Below are positions 8,897 through 17,097 of a DNA stretch of 64,000 bases, piece by piece. A program made the translations under genes and the position numbers. How positions within the stretch are numbered: position 1 is the first letter of the stretch; each line of letters begins with the position of its first letter. Below the pieces are notes generated by a model. The model had not been told where the DNA came from, searched no databases, and saw only the letters and a list, made by a program, of their open reading frames with translations. Source of the stretch: Blastocatellia bacterium (GTDB taxonomy: Bacteria > Acidobacteriota > Blastocatellia > UBA7656); contig DATENM010000055.1 of the NCBI GenBank assembly GCA_035275065.1, positions 62,001-126,000 on the forward strand. The letters run 5' to 3'.

Positions 8897-10243
8897 TTAA
8901 CGGAACATCGAGCGGCCATCCATCGTCGCTGGCACGTCGAGGCCGAGCGCCGCTAGCAGCGTCGGCGCAACGTCGGTGATGTGAGGCTTACCGGAGCGCA
9001 AGCGGCTCGCCGGAGAGTTGATGAATAACGTCGAATCGTCCTGCGTGTGCATGCCTGTGAAGACTTCGCGATCCATCAACTGCGTCTTGTTGACCGCGCC
9101 TTTCAAGTCATACCCATAACGGCTCTGCACACAGAGATCGGGCGCGAGGTTGATGACAGGGCCGCTGAACAATTCGTCACGCTCGTAGACCTTTTGCACC
9201 ACCGGCGCGCCGTTGTCGCTGATTTCCGACAGCCCTTGTTTGATTTCGGCAATCAGGCGCGCGGCGTCCGTCGGCTCGACTGTGCCGTTCGGATACTTGC
9301 CTCTGACGTTGATGTAGATGCGCCCCGGGTCCATCGCGAAAGCCCGCGAGCCGTCAGCGATCTCTTCAATCGAGCGCGGGTTCTCTTTTAACTTCAAATA
9401 GCCGTGGTCAACCAGCCAGCGGTTCAAGTAGACCTGCTGCTTGATGGGCGTAAAACCGTGATCGCTCATAATCAGCATGGTCTCGTCTTTCAGGCGCTCG
9501 GCGATCTGGCCGAGGAACGCATCGATGCGCTGATAGAAATCGCGGAACGCCGAGTGATACTTGTGCGCCGGGTCGGCCATCGCGTCCATGAAGAAGTGCT
9601 GCAAGCGGTCGGTCTCGGTGACGACGCCGACGAATAGATCCCACGGCTCTTTGTCATATAGCTCAAGCAACAGCTTGACGCGGCGGTCGAGCGTCGTCAG
9701 CACGTCGTCCATCAAGGCGTCGTGCGATTGCTGCACCTTGCGCGCGTCCACGTCAATGCGGTAATCCATCGCCTGCAACCGCGGAACGAGCGACGCCGGA
9801 TAAGTTGCCTTGTTGATGTCCACGGCGACGAACCCGGCGATCAGGATGCCGTCGAGCGGTTGTGCCGGATAGGTCGAGGGCACGTTGATGATGATGGCGC
9901 GCTTCCCTGCCCGGTTGGCCACCGCCCACAGCGTTTCGCTCTTGATGTGGCGCGAGTTCGGGAAATAGATTTTGTAGCTGTTCGGCTGAAGGTCGAGAAA
10001 ACCGTAGATGCCATGACGACCCGGATTGGCGCCAGTCATAAACGAGGTCCAGGCGACCGACGAAATGTCCGGGATTGACGTATCCATTTGCAGCAGCGAG
10101 CCATTCGCGCAGAGCTTCGCCATATTCGGCATCGCGCCGTCTTTGATGAACTGCTCGACAAGCGTGCAGGGCGTGCCGTCTAGCCCGATCAGCACGGCGC
10201 GCTGGCTTTGCTCTTTCGCTTTGAACCGGTCGAATAATTTCAT
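8897..10243 (-). CDS. Alkaline-phosphatase-superfamily phosphodiesterase
   Basis: A 448-residue family member. The start is placed at 10243 (MKLFDRFKAKE) because the ten extra codons upstream are translated heptamer repeat and not family sequence. Motifs are VLIGLDGTP, IPDISSVAW with Ser four before Trp, TGANPGRHG, TDRLQHFFM (about residue 211), SDHGFTPIKQ (about 259) and FTGMHTQDD (about 398). Unlike two of its neighbours it has no LRALGY tail and ends ATMDGRSMFR. It follows cysC after a 78-bp gap filled by a GTGACAA hairpin, and precedes the antitoxin by 6 bp. It is probably part of the same transcript and surface-polymer pathway. Confidence 0.87.
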   Translation of the reverse strand: MKLFDRFKAKEQSQRAVLIGLDGTPCTLVEQFIKDGAMPNMAKLCANGSLLQMDTSIPDISSVAWTSFMTGANPGRHGIYGFLDLQPNSYKIYFPNSRHIKSETLWAVANRAGKRAIIINVPSTYPAQPLDGILIAGFVAVDINKATYPASLVPRLQAMDYRIDVDARKVQQSHDALMDDVLTTLDRRVKLLLELYDKEPWDLFVGVVTETDRLQHFFMDAMADPAHKYHSAFRDFYQRIDAFLGQIAERLKDETMLIMSDHGFTPIKQQVYLNRWLVDHGYLKLKENPRSIEEIADGSRAFAMDPGRIYINVRGKYPNGTVEPTDAARLIAEIKQGLSEISDNGAPVVQKVYERDELFSGPVINLAPDLCVQSRYGYDLKGAVNKTQLMDREVFTGMHTQDDSTLFINSPASRLRSGKPHITDVAPTLLAALGLDVPATMDGRSMFR

Positions 10244-10244
10244 A

Positions 10245-10316
10245 AGTGACAAGTGACAAGTGACAAGTGACAAGAGGGAACCAAGCGGCGCTTCTTGTCA
10301 CTTGTCACTCGTCACT
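10245..10316. repeat. GTGACAA heptamer hairpin
   Basis: The left arm is four tandem copies of a GTGACAA unit and the right arm is the reverse complement, around a loop of about 20 bp. It begins 5 nt after the cysC stop (read on the minus strand) and ends at the next start codon, filling the gap. The same unit occurs at 13290-13438 and 61734-61810. Confidence 0.9.
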
Positions 10317-10321
10317 GTTTA

Positions 10322-10930
10322 CTAAACGTAGCCGAGCGCTTCGAGGCGGCGGCGGACTTCAGCGTCGTCGGCGTCGCTGTAGGTATCCATTGCGCTCGCA
10401 ACGGCGACGTATTGCAGCTCTTCGAGTTTGGCGATGATGCGCGCGGCGCTCTCGTCAGGCGTCTCTTTGTCGGTATCGACGGTGACTTCGGGCGCGAGCG
10501 GCGCTTCGTAGGGGTCGTCAATGCCTGTGAAGTTCTTGATCTCGCCGGCCAGGGCCTTTTTATACAGCCCTTTGACGTCGCGCTCGGCCAGCACATCAAT
10601 GGGGCACTGGACGAAGACTTCGACAAACGCGCCGATGTCGCGGCGCACTTCGTCGCGGACGTCGCGGTAAGGCGAGATGGCGGCGGCGATGGCGATAACG
10701 TCATTGCGCGTCAGCAGATTGCAGACAAAGCCGATGCGCCGGATGTTGGTGTCGCGGTCTTCTTTCGAAAAGCCCAGGCCCTTAGACAGGTTCGTGCGCA
10801 CCACGTCGCCGTCGAGGACTTCGACTTTGTGACCGCGATGGCGCAGCTCGGTTTCAACCAGGCGCGCCAGCGTTGTCTTGCCGGCGCCCGAAAGCCCTGT
10901 GAACCACAGGGTTACTCCCTTTCCTTCCAT
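10322..10930 (-). CDS. cysC: Adenylylsulfate kinase (APS kinase)
   Basis: A 202-residue cytosolic P-loop kinase that phosphorylates adenylyl sulfate to PAPS, the donor for sulfotransferases and for sulfate reduction. The Walker [10 protein letters not shown] is at residues 12-20, followed by [18 protein letters not shown] and the substrate-binding region [10 protein letters not shown]. The length is normal for the core enzyme plus about 25 extra C-terminal residues. The tail ends [12 protein letters not shown], resembling the C-termini of two neighbouring phosphodiesterases. GAGGAG lies just before the ATG, and a promoter with an inverted repeat is visible upstream. No sulfate adenylyltransferase or sulfotransferase gene is in the window. 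As first gene of the cluster it suggests sulfation of the exported polymer, which is an inference. Confidence 0.95.
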   Translation of the reverse strand: MEGKGVTLWFTGLSGAGKTTLARLVETELRHRGHKVEVLDGDVVRTNLSKGLGFSKEDRDTNIRRIGFVCNLLTRNDVIAIAAAISPYRDVRDEVRRDIGAFVEVFVQCPIDVLAERDVKGLYKKALAGEIKNFTGIDDPYEAPLAPEVTVDTDKETPDESAARIIAKLEELQYVAVASAMDTYSDADDAEVRRRLEALGYV

Positions 10931-10962
10931 GTCAGCTCCTCTAATAAAGTGCGAGATTAATC

Positions 10963-10992
10963 ATTCTATTCGCAAACTCGCGGTTTGCGCAA
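10963..10992 (-). promoter_or_regulatory. cysC-operon promoter with inverted-repeat operator candidate
   Basis: On the minus strand TTGCGC (10987-10992) and TAGAAT (10963-10968) are 18 bp apart, and the cysC ATG is 32 bp further. The spacer region contains a 7-bp inverted repeat CGCAAAC-TCGCG-GTTTGCG (10971-10989), well placed for a repressor. The assignment is by consensus only. Confidence 0.55.
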
Positions 10993-11032
10993 AGTAGCGA
11001 ATATACACGACCGCCACTGATTGGGAAAGAGA

Positions 11033-11138
11033 GACGCGGCGACGCGGCGACACGGCAACGCGGAGAAAGAGGGGGTCGAGCAACACCGCAGCCGCACTCT
11101 CCCTCGCCGCGTCGCCGCGTCGCCGTGTCGCCGCGTCG
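11033..11138. repeat. CGACGCGG octamer hairpin
   Basis: The left arm (11033-11063) is tandem CGACGCGG/CGACACGG units; the right arm (11105-11138) is the reverse complement, with a loop of about 40 bp. It occupies much of the 367-bp divergent region between cysC and the first permease gene, separating their promoters. Confidence 0.88.
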
Positions 11139-11145
11139 CTTCTCC

Positions 11146-11175
11146 TTGACATGGCTTCGCTTGAAAGTTGATAAT
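11146..11175 (+). promoter_or_regulatory. Promoter of the first APC permease
   Basis: TTGACA (11146-11151) and GATAAT (11170-11175) are separated by 18 bp. This close consensus match lies just beyond the octamer hairpin and leaves a leader of about 115 nt before the permease start at 11298. Confidence 0.6.
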
Positions 11176-11297
11176 CGGCGCGCTTCAGCAAATCTGTAAT
11201 TCGTCAGCCAGCTTCGTTATCAGTCATCGAAACGGCGGGCCACAGGCCCGGCGCGACGCCAAGCTTCATGCCGCAACGGATGGGAGAATACTAGCGC

Positions 11298-13286
11298 ATG
11301 GAAAAACAGTCAGCCGGCAAGCCGAACGGCATCTCGCTACTCACGTTCGGCGGGTTATTCCGCGTCAAGCCGCTCGACGCCATCCTGCAAAACGCCGACG
11401 AGCCGGAGCATCAGCTCAATCGCGCCCTCGGCCCCGTGCAATTGACCCTGTTCGGCGTCGGCGCGATCATCGGCGCCGGCATCTTCACGACGGTCGGCAC
11501 GGCGGCGGCGGGCGAAGCTGGCATCCGCCCCGGCGCTGGCCCTGCGCTGATGCTGTCATTCGTCATTACCGCCATTGCCTGCGCCTTCACGGCGCTCTGC
11601 TACGCCGAATTCGCCGCGATGGTGCCCATCAGCGGTTCGGCCTACACCTACTCTTACGCGACGCTCGGCGAAGTCGTCGCCTGGATCATCGGCTGGGACT
11701 TAATCATCGAATACGCCGTCGGCAACATCGCCGTCGCCATTGGCTGGGCGCAATACTTCAAGACCTTCATCGAAGGCTTCGGCATTCACGTCCCCGACTG
11801 GCTGGTCAACAACTATCGCACGGCGACCCCGGAGGTGTTAGCCGCCGCGCCGCGCGTCTTCGGCGTGCCCATCGTCTTCAACCTGCTGGCGGTCTTGATC
11901 GTCGCCTTGATTACGGTCGTGCTGGTCTGGGGGATCAGAGAGAGCGCCCGCTTCAACGCCATCATGGTGGGCATCAAGATTCTGGTGCTGGCCTTCTTCA
12001 TCATTGTCGGCTTTATGTGGGTGAAGCCGGCGCACTGGACGCCGTTTGCGCCGAACGGCTGGTCGGGCGTCAGCGCCGGCGCGGCGATCATCTTTTTCGC
12101 CTTCATCGGCTTTGACGCCGTTTCGACGGTCGCCGAAGAGACCGAGAACCCGCAGAAGAACCTGCCCATCGGCATCATCGCCTCGCTGGTCATCTGTACG
12201 ATACTCTATATCGCCGTCGCCTGCGTCTTCACAGGCATGATCCCCTTCAACGTCCTGCAAGACACGCCGAAGGGTGAGCTGGCCGAGCCGCTGACGCTGG
12301 CCTTGAGGTACGCCAATGCTAATTCCAACCTGATTATCGGCATTGTCGCATTCGGGTCGGTGGTCGCTTCGACGGCGGTGCTGCTGGTCTTTCAATTAGG
12401 CCAGCCGCGCATCTTTCTTTCGATGGCGCGCGACGGATTGCTGCCGGGGCTGTTCCGCAAAGTCCACCCGAAATACCGCACGCCGCACGTTTCGACGATC
12501 CTGACCGGCGCTTTCGTGGCTTTCTTTGCCGCCATCGCCAGCATTGACGAAGTGGTTGACCTGACCAACATCGGCACCCTCTTCGCTTTCATTCTGGTCT
12601 GCGCCGGCATCATCGTCTTGCGCGTCAAAGACCCGTCGCGCCCGCGCCCGTTCCGCGCGCCCGGCGGCATCGTCTTCCCGATCTTCGGCATCATCTCGTG
12701 CATCTACTTGATCTATTTTCTGCCGCCGACCTCGTGGCTGCGCTTTGCGGCGTGGCTCAACTTCGGCTTCGTGATTTATGTCGGCTACGGCTCGATGAAA
12801 AGCGTGCTGACCGGCGCGCACACCACCGAAAGCAAGGCCGAGCACCTGGCGCACACCGCGCACACAGGCATGTGGCTGCTATTGATCGGCACGGCGCTGC
12901 TGCTCTTTATGCGCGCCTTTGACGTCTGGCTGATGGCGCACAAGTGGATGACCGCCATTCAAGACCCGGCGGCGAATGTCGATGCGATGGAATCGTTAAG
13001 CAAAGCCGAGCCGTGGCTGACCTCGCTTGGGGCAAACGCCGGCGCGCCGCTCACTAACGTCTTTCGTGCCGCGCCCTGGATGGAGATATCGTTCTTTCTC
13101 ATCGTGCCGCTGGCGCTCAATGCGTTGTTGCTCTGCCCGATCATCATCCGCCGGGCCATGCGGGCGCGCGCCGGTGGCGCGGCTCCGGCCTACGCCGGCA
13201 AAGCCGCGACCAGCATGGCGGTTGCAACCGCCGTCGCGCTCATCAGCATCGCCTATTTGTTGCTAGTGATCTTGCAAAGAAGGTAA
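11298..13286 (+). CDS. APC-superfamily amino-acid permease (CAT/YfnA type)
   Basis: A 662-residue inner-membrane transporter. The core (residues about 50-470) has 12 hydrophobic segments. It contains [20 protein letters not shown], the substrate-binding unwound helix 1 of cationic amino-acid transporter-like permeases, and FFAFIGFDAVSTVAEETENP in helix 6. It probably imports amino acids with a proton. The protein is longer than usual: after the core there are two further helices and a loop of about 60 residues before a C-terminal hairpin of helices, in place of the short tail of the third permease here. It has its own consensus promoter. The stop is followed after 3 nt by a nested heptamer repeat. 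Confidence 0.9.
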   Translation: MEKQSAGKPNGISLLTFGGLFRVKPLDAILQNADEPEHQLNRALGPVQLTLFGVGAIIGAGIFTTVGTAAAGEAGIRPGAGPALMLSFVITAIACAFTALCYAEFAAMVPISGSAYTYSYATLGEVVAWIIGWDLIIEYAVGNIAVAIGWAQYFKTFIEGFGIHVPDWLVNNYRTATPEVLAAAPRVFGVPIVFNLLAVLIVALITVVLVWGIRESARFNAIMVGIKILVLAFFIIVGFMWVKPAHWTPFAPNGWSGVSAGAAIIFFAFIGFDAVSTVAEETENPQKNLPIGIIASLVICTILYIAVACVFTGMIPFNVLQDTPKGELAEPLTLALRYANANSNLIIGIVAFGSVVASTAVLLVFQLGQPRIFLSMARDGLLPGLFRKVHPKYRTPHVSTILTGAFVAFFAAIASIDEVVDLTNIGTLFAFILVCAGIIVLRVKDPSRPRPFRAPGGIVFPIFGIISCIYLIYFLPPTSWLRFAAWLNFGFVIYVGYGSMKSVLTGAHTTESKAEHLAHTAHTGMWLLLIGTALLLFMRAFDVWLMAHKWMTAIQDPAANVDAMESLSKAEPWLTSLGANAGAPLTNVFRAAPWMEISFFLIVPLALNALLLCPIIIRRAMRARAGGAAPAYAGKAATSMAVATAVALISIAYLLLVILQRR

Positions 13287-13289
13287 CAG

Positions 13290-13438
13290 GTGACAAGAAA
13301 AAGGAAGTCAGGAGTCAGGAGTCAGAAGTCAAGAATGAATAAGGAGGCGCAGCAAGTGTACTCACTGCCGCCGACTTCCTCTTTCTATTCTGACTCCTGA
13401 CTCCTGACTCCTCTCCGCACCACTTGTCACTTGTCACT
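13290..13438. repeat. Nested heptamer hairpins (GTGACAA outside, GTCAGGA inside)
   Basis: Outer arms of GTGACAA type are at 13290 and 13424-13437. Inside them are arms of GTCAGGA/GTCAGAA units (from 13307, and 13388-13413) around a non-repetitive loop. The loop carries GACTTCCTCTTT-like sequence that recurs in the loops of the elements at 23117 and 54409. The arrangement suggests one element inserted into another. Confidence 0.85.
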
Positions 13439-13539
13439 GCGCGCAGTTAGTATGGATGCCGAGCAGAGTGGGATAGCACGCACTTTTTTAGGTTCAACAA
13501 GCAGCTTCAACAGGATTCAGGCTAACCGGAGGAGAACGC

Positions 13540-15063
13540 ATGGCGGATATGGCCGTCTCTGTCGAGGACAAGTCTACCGGATTCATTCGCGGACTCGGTC
13601 TGCTCGATTCGACGATGATCGTTGCCGGTTCCATGATTGGTTCCGGCATTTTTATTGTGTCGGCGGACATGGCGCGGCAGGTGGGCTCGCCGGGCTGGCT
13701 GCTGGTCGCCTGGGTCATCACCGGGCTGCTGACGGTGATGGCGGCGCTCAGCTATGGCGAGCTGGCGGCGATGATGCCGAAAGCCGGCGGCCAGTACGTT
13801 TACCTGCGCGAAGCCTTCTCGCCGTTGTGGGGCTTCCTCTACGGCTGGACGCTCTTTCTGGTCATTCAATCGGGCACGATTGCCGCGGTCGCCGTCGGCT
13901 TTGGCCGTTACCTCGGCGTCCTGGTTCCCTGGGTGTCAGAGAGCCATTACCTGATCAAGCCGATAGCCATCGGTTCAAGGTACGCGGTATCGTTATCAAC
14001 CGCGCAGCTGATCGGCGTGCTGCTGATCGCCTTGCTGACCTGGATGAACACGCGCGGGCTGAAGCTCGGCAAGCTGGTGCAAAACGTCTTTACGGTGACC
14101 AAGACCGGCGCGCTCGTCGCCTTGATTCTGCTCGGCCTGACCGTTGGCTACAACGCAACGGCGGCGCACGCCAACTTCGGCGATTTCTGGTCAATGCGCG
14201 GTAATCTTCAGGATGTCGGCGGCCTCACCGCCGCGACCGCCTTCGGCCTCTTCGTTGCCCTCTGCGTGACGCAGACCAACTCGCTGTTTTCCGCAGACGC
14301 CTGGAATAACATCACCTTCACTGCCGGAGAAGTTAAAAACCCGAAGCGCAACATCCCGCTGTCGCTCGCCTTCGGCACCTTCCTCGTCATCGGCCTCTAC
14401 CTGCTGGCCAACATCGCTTATCTGGTGACGCTGTCGTTCACCCAGATTCAGACCGTGCCAAGCGACCGCGTAGCGTCGGCGACCGCCGGCGTGATCTTTG
14501 GCAGCGCCGGCGCGACCATCATGGCGGTCGCCATCATGATCTCGACCTTCGGCTGCAATAACGGCTTGATCCTGGCGGGCGCGCGAGCCTACTGGGCGAT
14601 GGCGCGTGATGGGTTATTCTTCAAATCGTCAGGCGAGCTAAACGCGCACCGCGTCCCGGCCTGGGGGCTGTTGATTCAAGGCATCTGGGCGGCGGTGCTG
14701 GTGCTGCCGCGAACCATCACCGGCAAGGGCGCGGACGGGCAGTTGACCTATGGCAACCTCTACGGCGATCTGCTGACCTATGTCATCTCGGCGGCCTTGA
14801 TCTTTTACATCCTGACCATCGCCGGTGTTTTCGTGTTGCGCGCCAAGCGCCCGGACGCCGAGCGGCCTTACAAAGCGTTCGGCTACCCGGTGCTGCCGGC
14901 GCTGTATATCATCGGCGCGTCGGTGATCCTGGTCGTGCTGTTCATCTACCAGACGGCGACGACGTGGCCAGGGCTGGCCATTATCGCGACGGGTGTGCCG
15001 GTCTATTTCTTGTGGCGCCGGTCGGGCGTCCCGGCAACCGACACGGCGGGCGACACGGAGTAG
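13540..15063 (+). CDS. APC-superfamily amino-acid permease
   Basis: A 507-residue transporter with 12 predicted membrane segments. It differs in subtype from the permeases on either side. Its first helix is MIVAGSMIGSGIFIVSADM, followed by GELAAMMPKAGGQYVYLREA, a pattern closer to LAT/YkfD-like exchangers than to the CAT type. The fifth and sixth helices include NITFTAGEVKNPKRNIP, the usual conserved glutamate loop. The ATG at 13540 follows a purine-rich GGAGGAGAACGC site. It could exchange or import neutral amino acids; the substrate cannot be set from sequence. It lies 253 bp after the first permease, in the same direction. Confidence 0.9.
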   Translation: MADMAVSVEDKSTGFIRGLGLLDSTMIVAGSMIGSGIFIVSADMARQVGSPGWLLVAWVITGLLTVMAALSYGELAAMMPKAGGQYVYLREAFSPLWGFLYGWTLFLVIQSGTIAAVAVGFGRYLGVLVPWVSESHYLIKPIAIGSRYAVSLSTAQLIGVLLIALLTWMNTRGLKLGKLVQNVFTVTKTGALVALILLGLTVGYNATAAHANFGDFWSMRGNLQDVGGLTAATAFGLFVALCVTQTNSLFSADAWNNITFTAGEVKNPKRNIPLSLAFGTFLVIGLYLLANIAYLVTLSFTQIQTVPSDRVASATAGVIFGSAGATIMAVAIMISTFGCNNGLILAGARAYWAMARDGLFFKSSGELNAHRVPAWGLLIQGIWAAVLVLPRTITGKGADGQLTYGNLYGDLLTYVISAALIFYILTIAGVFVLRAKRPDAERPYKAFGYPVLPALYIIGASVILVVLFIYQTATTWPGLAIIATGVPVYFLWRRSGVPATDTAGDTE

Positions 15064-15082
15064 CGGCGATTCGCCCGGCTGA

Positions 15083-15186
15083 GGCGCAAGGCGGTTAGCT
15101 TGCGCCACATGAACCGGCTTGACGGATCAACCGTCAGGCAATACGATGGCTTGCCGTTTTCGCCTGGCGCAAACGGCAGGCAAGCC
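15083..15186 (+). other. Three stem-loops in the leader between two permease genes
   Basis: The 164-bp gap before the third permease contains GGCGCAAG/CTTGCGCC (15083-15106), GACGG/CCGTC (15121-15135) and GGCTTGCC/GGCAAGCC (15148-15186). The first could stop transcription of the preceding gene. The last two lie in the probable leader of the next gene and could be regulatory. No known riboswitch class is recognisable. Confidence 0.4.
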
Positions 15187-15227
15187 GTCGATAGTCTTCC
15201 TTACAAACTCAGAACCGGAGGCAACGA

Positions 15228-16709
15228 ATGGCATCTCCTCTTTTCGCCACCAAATCAATCGCCCAGCTCAAAGCCGAAGCGGCAGACAACGAGCACGGGC
15301 TGAAGCGCGCCTTGAGCGCCCTGAACCTGACGACCCTCGGCATCGGCGCGATCATCGGCGCCGGCATCTTCGTGCTGACCGGTCAGGCCGCCGCTGGCTA
15401 TGCCGGCCCGGCCATCATGCTCTCGTTCGTCGTCGGCGGCATCGCCTGCGCGTTTGCCGGCCTGTGCTATGCCGAGATGGCTTCGACCGTGCCCATTGCC
15501 GGCAGCGCCTACACCTACGCCTACGCGACGATGGGCGAATTCGTCGCCTGGGTCATCGGCTGGGATTTGATTTTGGAATATTCGCTCGGCGCTACGACGG
15601 TCGCCATCGGCTGGTCGGGCTATGTCGTCAGCTTCCTGAACGGCCTCGGCATCCACGTGCCGGCGAAACTCTCTTCGGCGCCGGTGGCCTTCGACCCGAT
15701 TGCGCACCACTGGTCATCAACCGGCGCGATAATCAACATCCCTGCCATGTTGATTATTGCCGCGGTTACCGTTTTGCTGGTGATCGGCGTGCAGGAATCG
15801 GCCAACGTCAACAGCGTCATCGTCATCATCAAAATCGCCATTGTGTTGATCTTCATCATCGCCGGCATCGGTTACGTGTCAACCAGCAACTGGGTGACTC
15901 CGGCGAATCCGACCGGCAGCATGATTCCGCCCAACCCGACCGGGGCGTTCGGCAATTTTGGCGTGACCGGCATCTTGCGCGCCTCGTCGGTCGTTTTCTT
16001 CGCCTACATCGGATTTGACGCCGTGTCGTGCGCCGCGCAGGAAGCCAAGAATCCGCAGAAAGACATGCCCATCGGCATTATGGGTTCGCTGGTCATCTGC
16101 ACGATCCTTTACATCCTGGTGTCGTTCGTATTGACCGGCGTCGTCCCTTATGACCGTCTGGGCGTGCCCGATCCGATTGCCGTCGGCATTGACGCGATTC
16201 ACATGCCGTGGCTGTCATCTTTCGTCAAGCTCGGCGCCATCGCCGGCCTCAGCTCGGTCATTCTCGTGATGTTGCTGGCGCAGCCGCGCATCTTCTTTTC
16301 GATGGCCAACGACGGGCTGCTGCCACCTTTCGTCTCGAAGGTGCATCCGAAATTCCGCACGCCTTACATCACGACGATCATCACAGGGCTTGTGGTCATG
16401 GTCGCGGCAGGCGTCCTGCCTATCGGCATTGTCGGCGAGCTGGTGAGCATCGGCACGCTGTTCGCCTTCGCGATTGTCTGTGTCGGCGTCATGGTGCTGC
16501 GCAAAACGCAGCCGAACATCGAGCGGCCCTTCAAGGCACCCGCAGTTTATGTGACCGGCACGCTCGGCGCGCTCTTCTCTGTTGCTATGATGGGCTTCCT
16601 GCCGGGCGACACCTGGATTCGCCTGGCGGTCTGGCTGATCATCGGCCTGCTGATCTACTTCCTTTATGGTGCGCGCCATAGCAAGATTTCGCGACGCGCC
16701 GCCAGATAA
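15228..16709 (+). CDS. APC-superfamily amino-acid permease (CAT/YfnA type)
   Basis: A 493-residue permease of standard length, closely related to the core of the first permease. It shares the helix-1 motif [20 protein letters not shown], the string [20 protein letters not shown] and the helix-6 motif [20 protein letters not shown]. It has 12 membrane segments and is probably a proton-coupled amino-acid importer. A strong GGAGG precedes the ATG. The gene lies 164 bp after the second permease with structured DNA between them, so it may be separately controlled. Three permeases in a row suggest an amino-acid scavenging lifestyle. Confidence 0.9.
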   Translation: MASPLFATKSIAQLKAEAADNEHGLKRALSALNLTTLGIGAIIGAGIFVLTGQAAAGYAGPAIMLSFVVGGIACAFAGLCYAEMASTVPIAGSAYTYAYATMGEFVAWVIGWDLILEYSLGATTVAIGWSGYVVSFLNGLGIHVPAKLSSAPVAFDPIAHHWSSTGAIINIPAMLIIAAVTVLLVIGVQESANVNSVIVIIKIAIVLIFIIAGIGYVSTSNWVTPANPTGSMIPPNPTGAFGNFGVTGILRASSVVFFAYIGFDAVSCAAQEAKNPQKDMPIGIMGSLVICTILYILVSFVLTGVVPYDRLGVPDPIAVGIDAIHMPWLSSFVKLGAIAGLSSVILVMLLAQPRIFFSMANDGLLPPFVSKVHPKFRTPYITTIITGLVVMVAAGVLPIGIVGELVSIGTLFAFAIVCVGVMVLRKTQPNIERPFKAPAVYVTGTLGALFSVAMMGFLPGDTWIRLAVWLIIGLLIYFLYGARHSKISRRAAR

Positions 16710-16718
16710 TGGGGAAAC

Positions 16719-16834
16719 GATGAATGCAGAATGATGAACGATGAATTGCGGGAGGAAGCGGAAGCCGGATTATCTATAGATGATCTCCTGCCTTTTCCTC
16801 TCCAGTTCATCATTCATCATTCTGCATTCATCAT
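16719..16834. repeat. GATGAAT heptamer hairpin
   Basis: The left arm has degenerate GATGAAT/GCAGAAT/GATGAAC units (16719-16747) and the right arm is the reverse complement (16806-16834). It begins about 9 nt after the permease stop and ends just upstream of the tRNA promoter. Confidence 0.85.
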
Positions 16835-16849
16835 TTAAGAAGGGCGCGG

Positions 16850-16879
16850 TTGACGCGCGTCAACCGCCAAAGCTAGAAT
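16850..16879 (+). promoter_or_regulatory. tRNA-Leu promoter overlapping a 16-bp palindrome
   Basis: TTGACG (16850-16855) and TAGAAT (16874-16879) are 18 bp apart, 48 bp before the tRNA. A perfect palindrome GTTGACGCGCGTCAAC (16849-16864) covers the -35 box. Confidence 0.55.
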
Positions 16880-16927
16880 GGTACTCCGCTTGAGTCGGGC
16901 AATTGCGCCGGCGCTTTTTGACACCAC

Positions 16928-17012
16928 GGGGATGTGGCGGAACAGGCAGACGCGAAGGTCTCAAAAACCTTTGAGATTAACTCTCGTGTGGGTTCGATTC
17001 CCACCATCCCCA
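16928..17012 (+). tRNA. tRNA-Leu (anticodon CAA)
   Basis: An 85-nt class II tRNA. The acceptor arms GGGGATG and CATCCCC pair perfectly, with discriminator A at 17012. The anticodon stem AAGGT/ACCTT encloses the loop CTCAAAA, giving anticodon CAA. The T arm is GTGGGTTCGATTCCCAC. A long variable arm, as expected for Leu, lies between them. CCA is not encoded. A heptamer hairpin begins within 5 nt of the 3' end. Confidence 0.96.
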
Positions 17013-17016
17013 CTGC

Positions 17017-17094
17017 GGGTGTTGGGTGTCGGGTGATGGGTGTTGGGGGAACGGTCACCAACCCCTGACACCCGACACCCGACACCCAACACCC
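17017..17094. repeat. GGTGTCG heptamer hairpin
   Basis: The left arm carries GGGTGTT/GGGTGTC/GGGTGAT units and the right arm the reverse complement (ACACCCG type), with a loop of about 20 bp. It fills the gap between the tRNA 3' end and the next start codon and would be co-transcribed with the gene that follows. Confidence 0.88.
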
Positions 17095-17097
17095 ATC

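Noticed and set aside
10244..10273. N-terminal extension (SLVTCHLSL) of the phosphodiesterase
   Set aside because: Encoded by GTGACAA repeats; the family N-terminus begins at the ATG at 10243.
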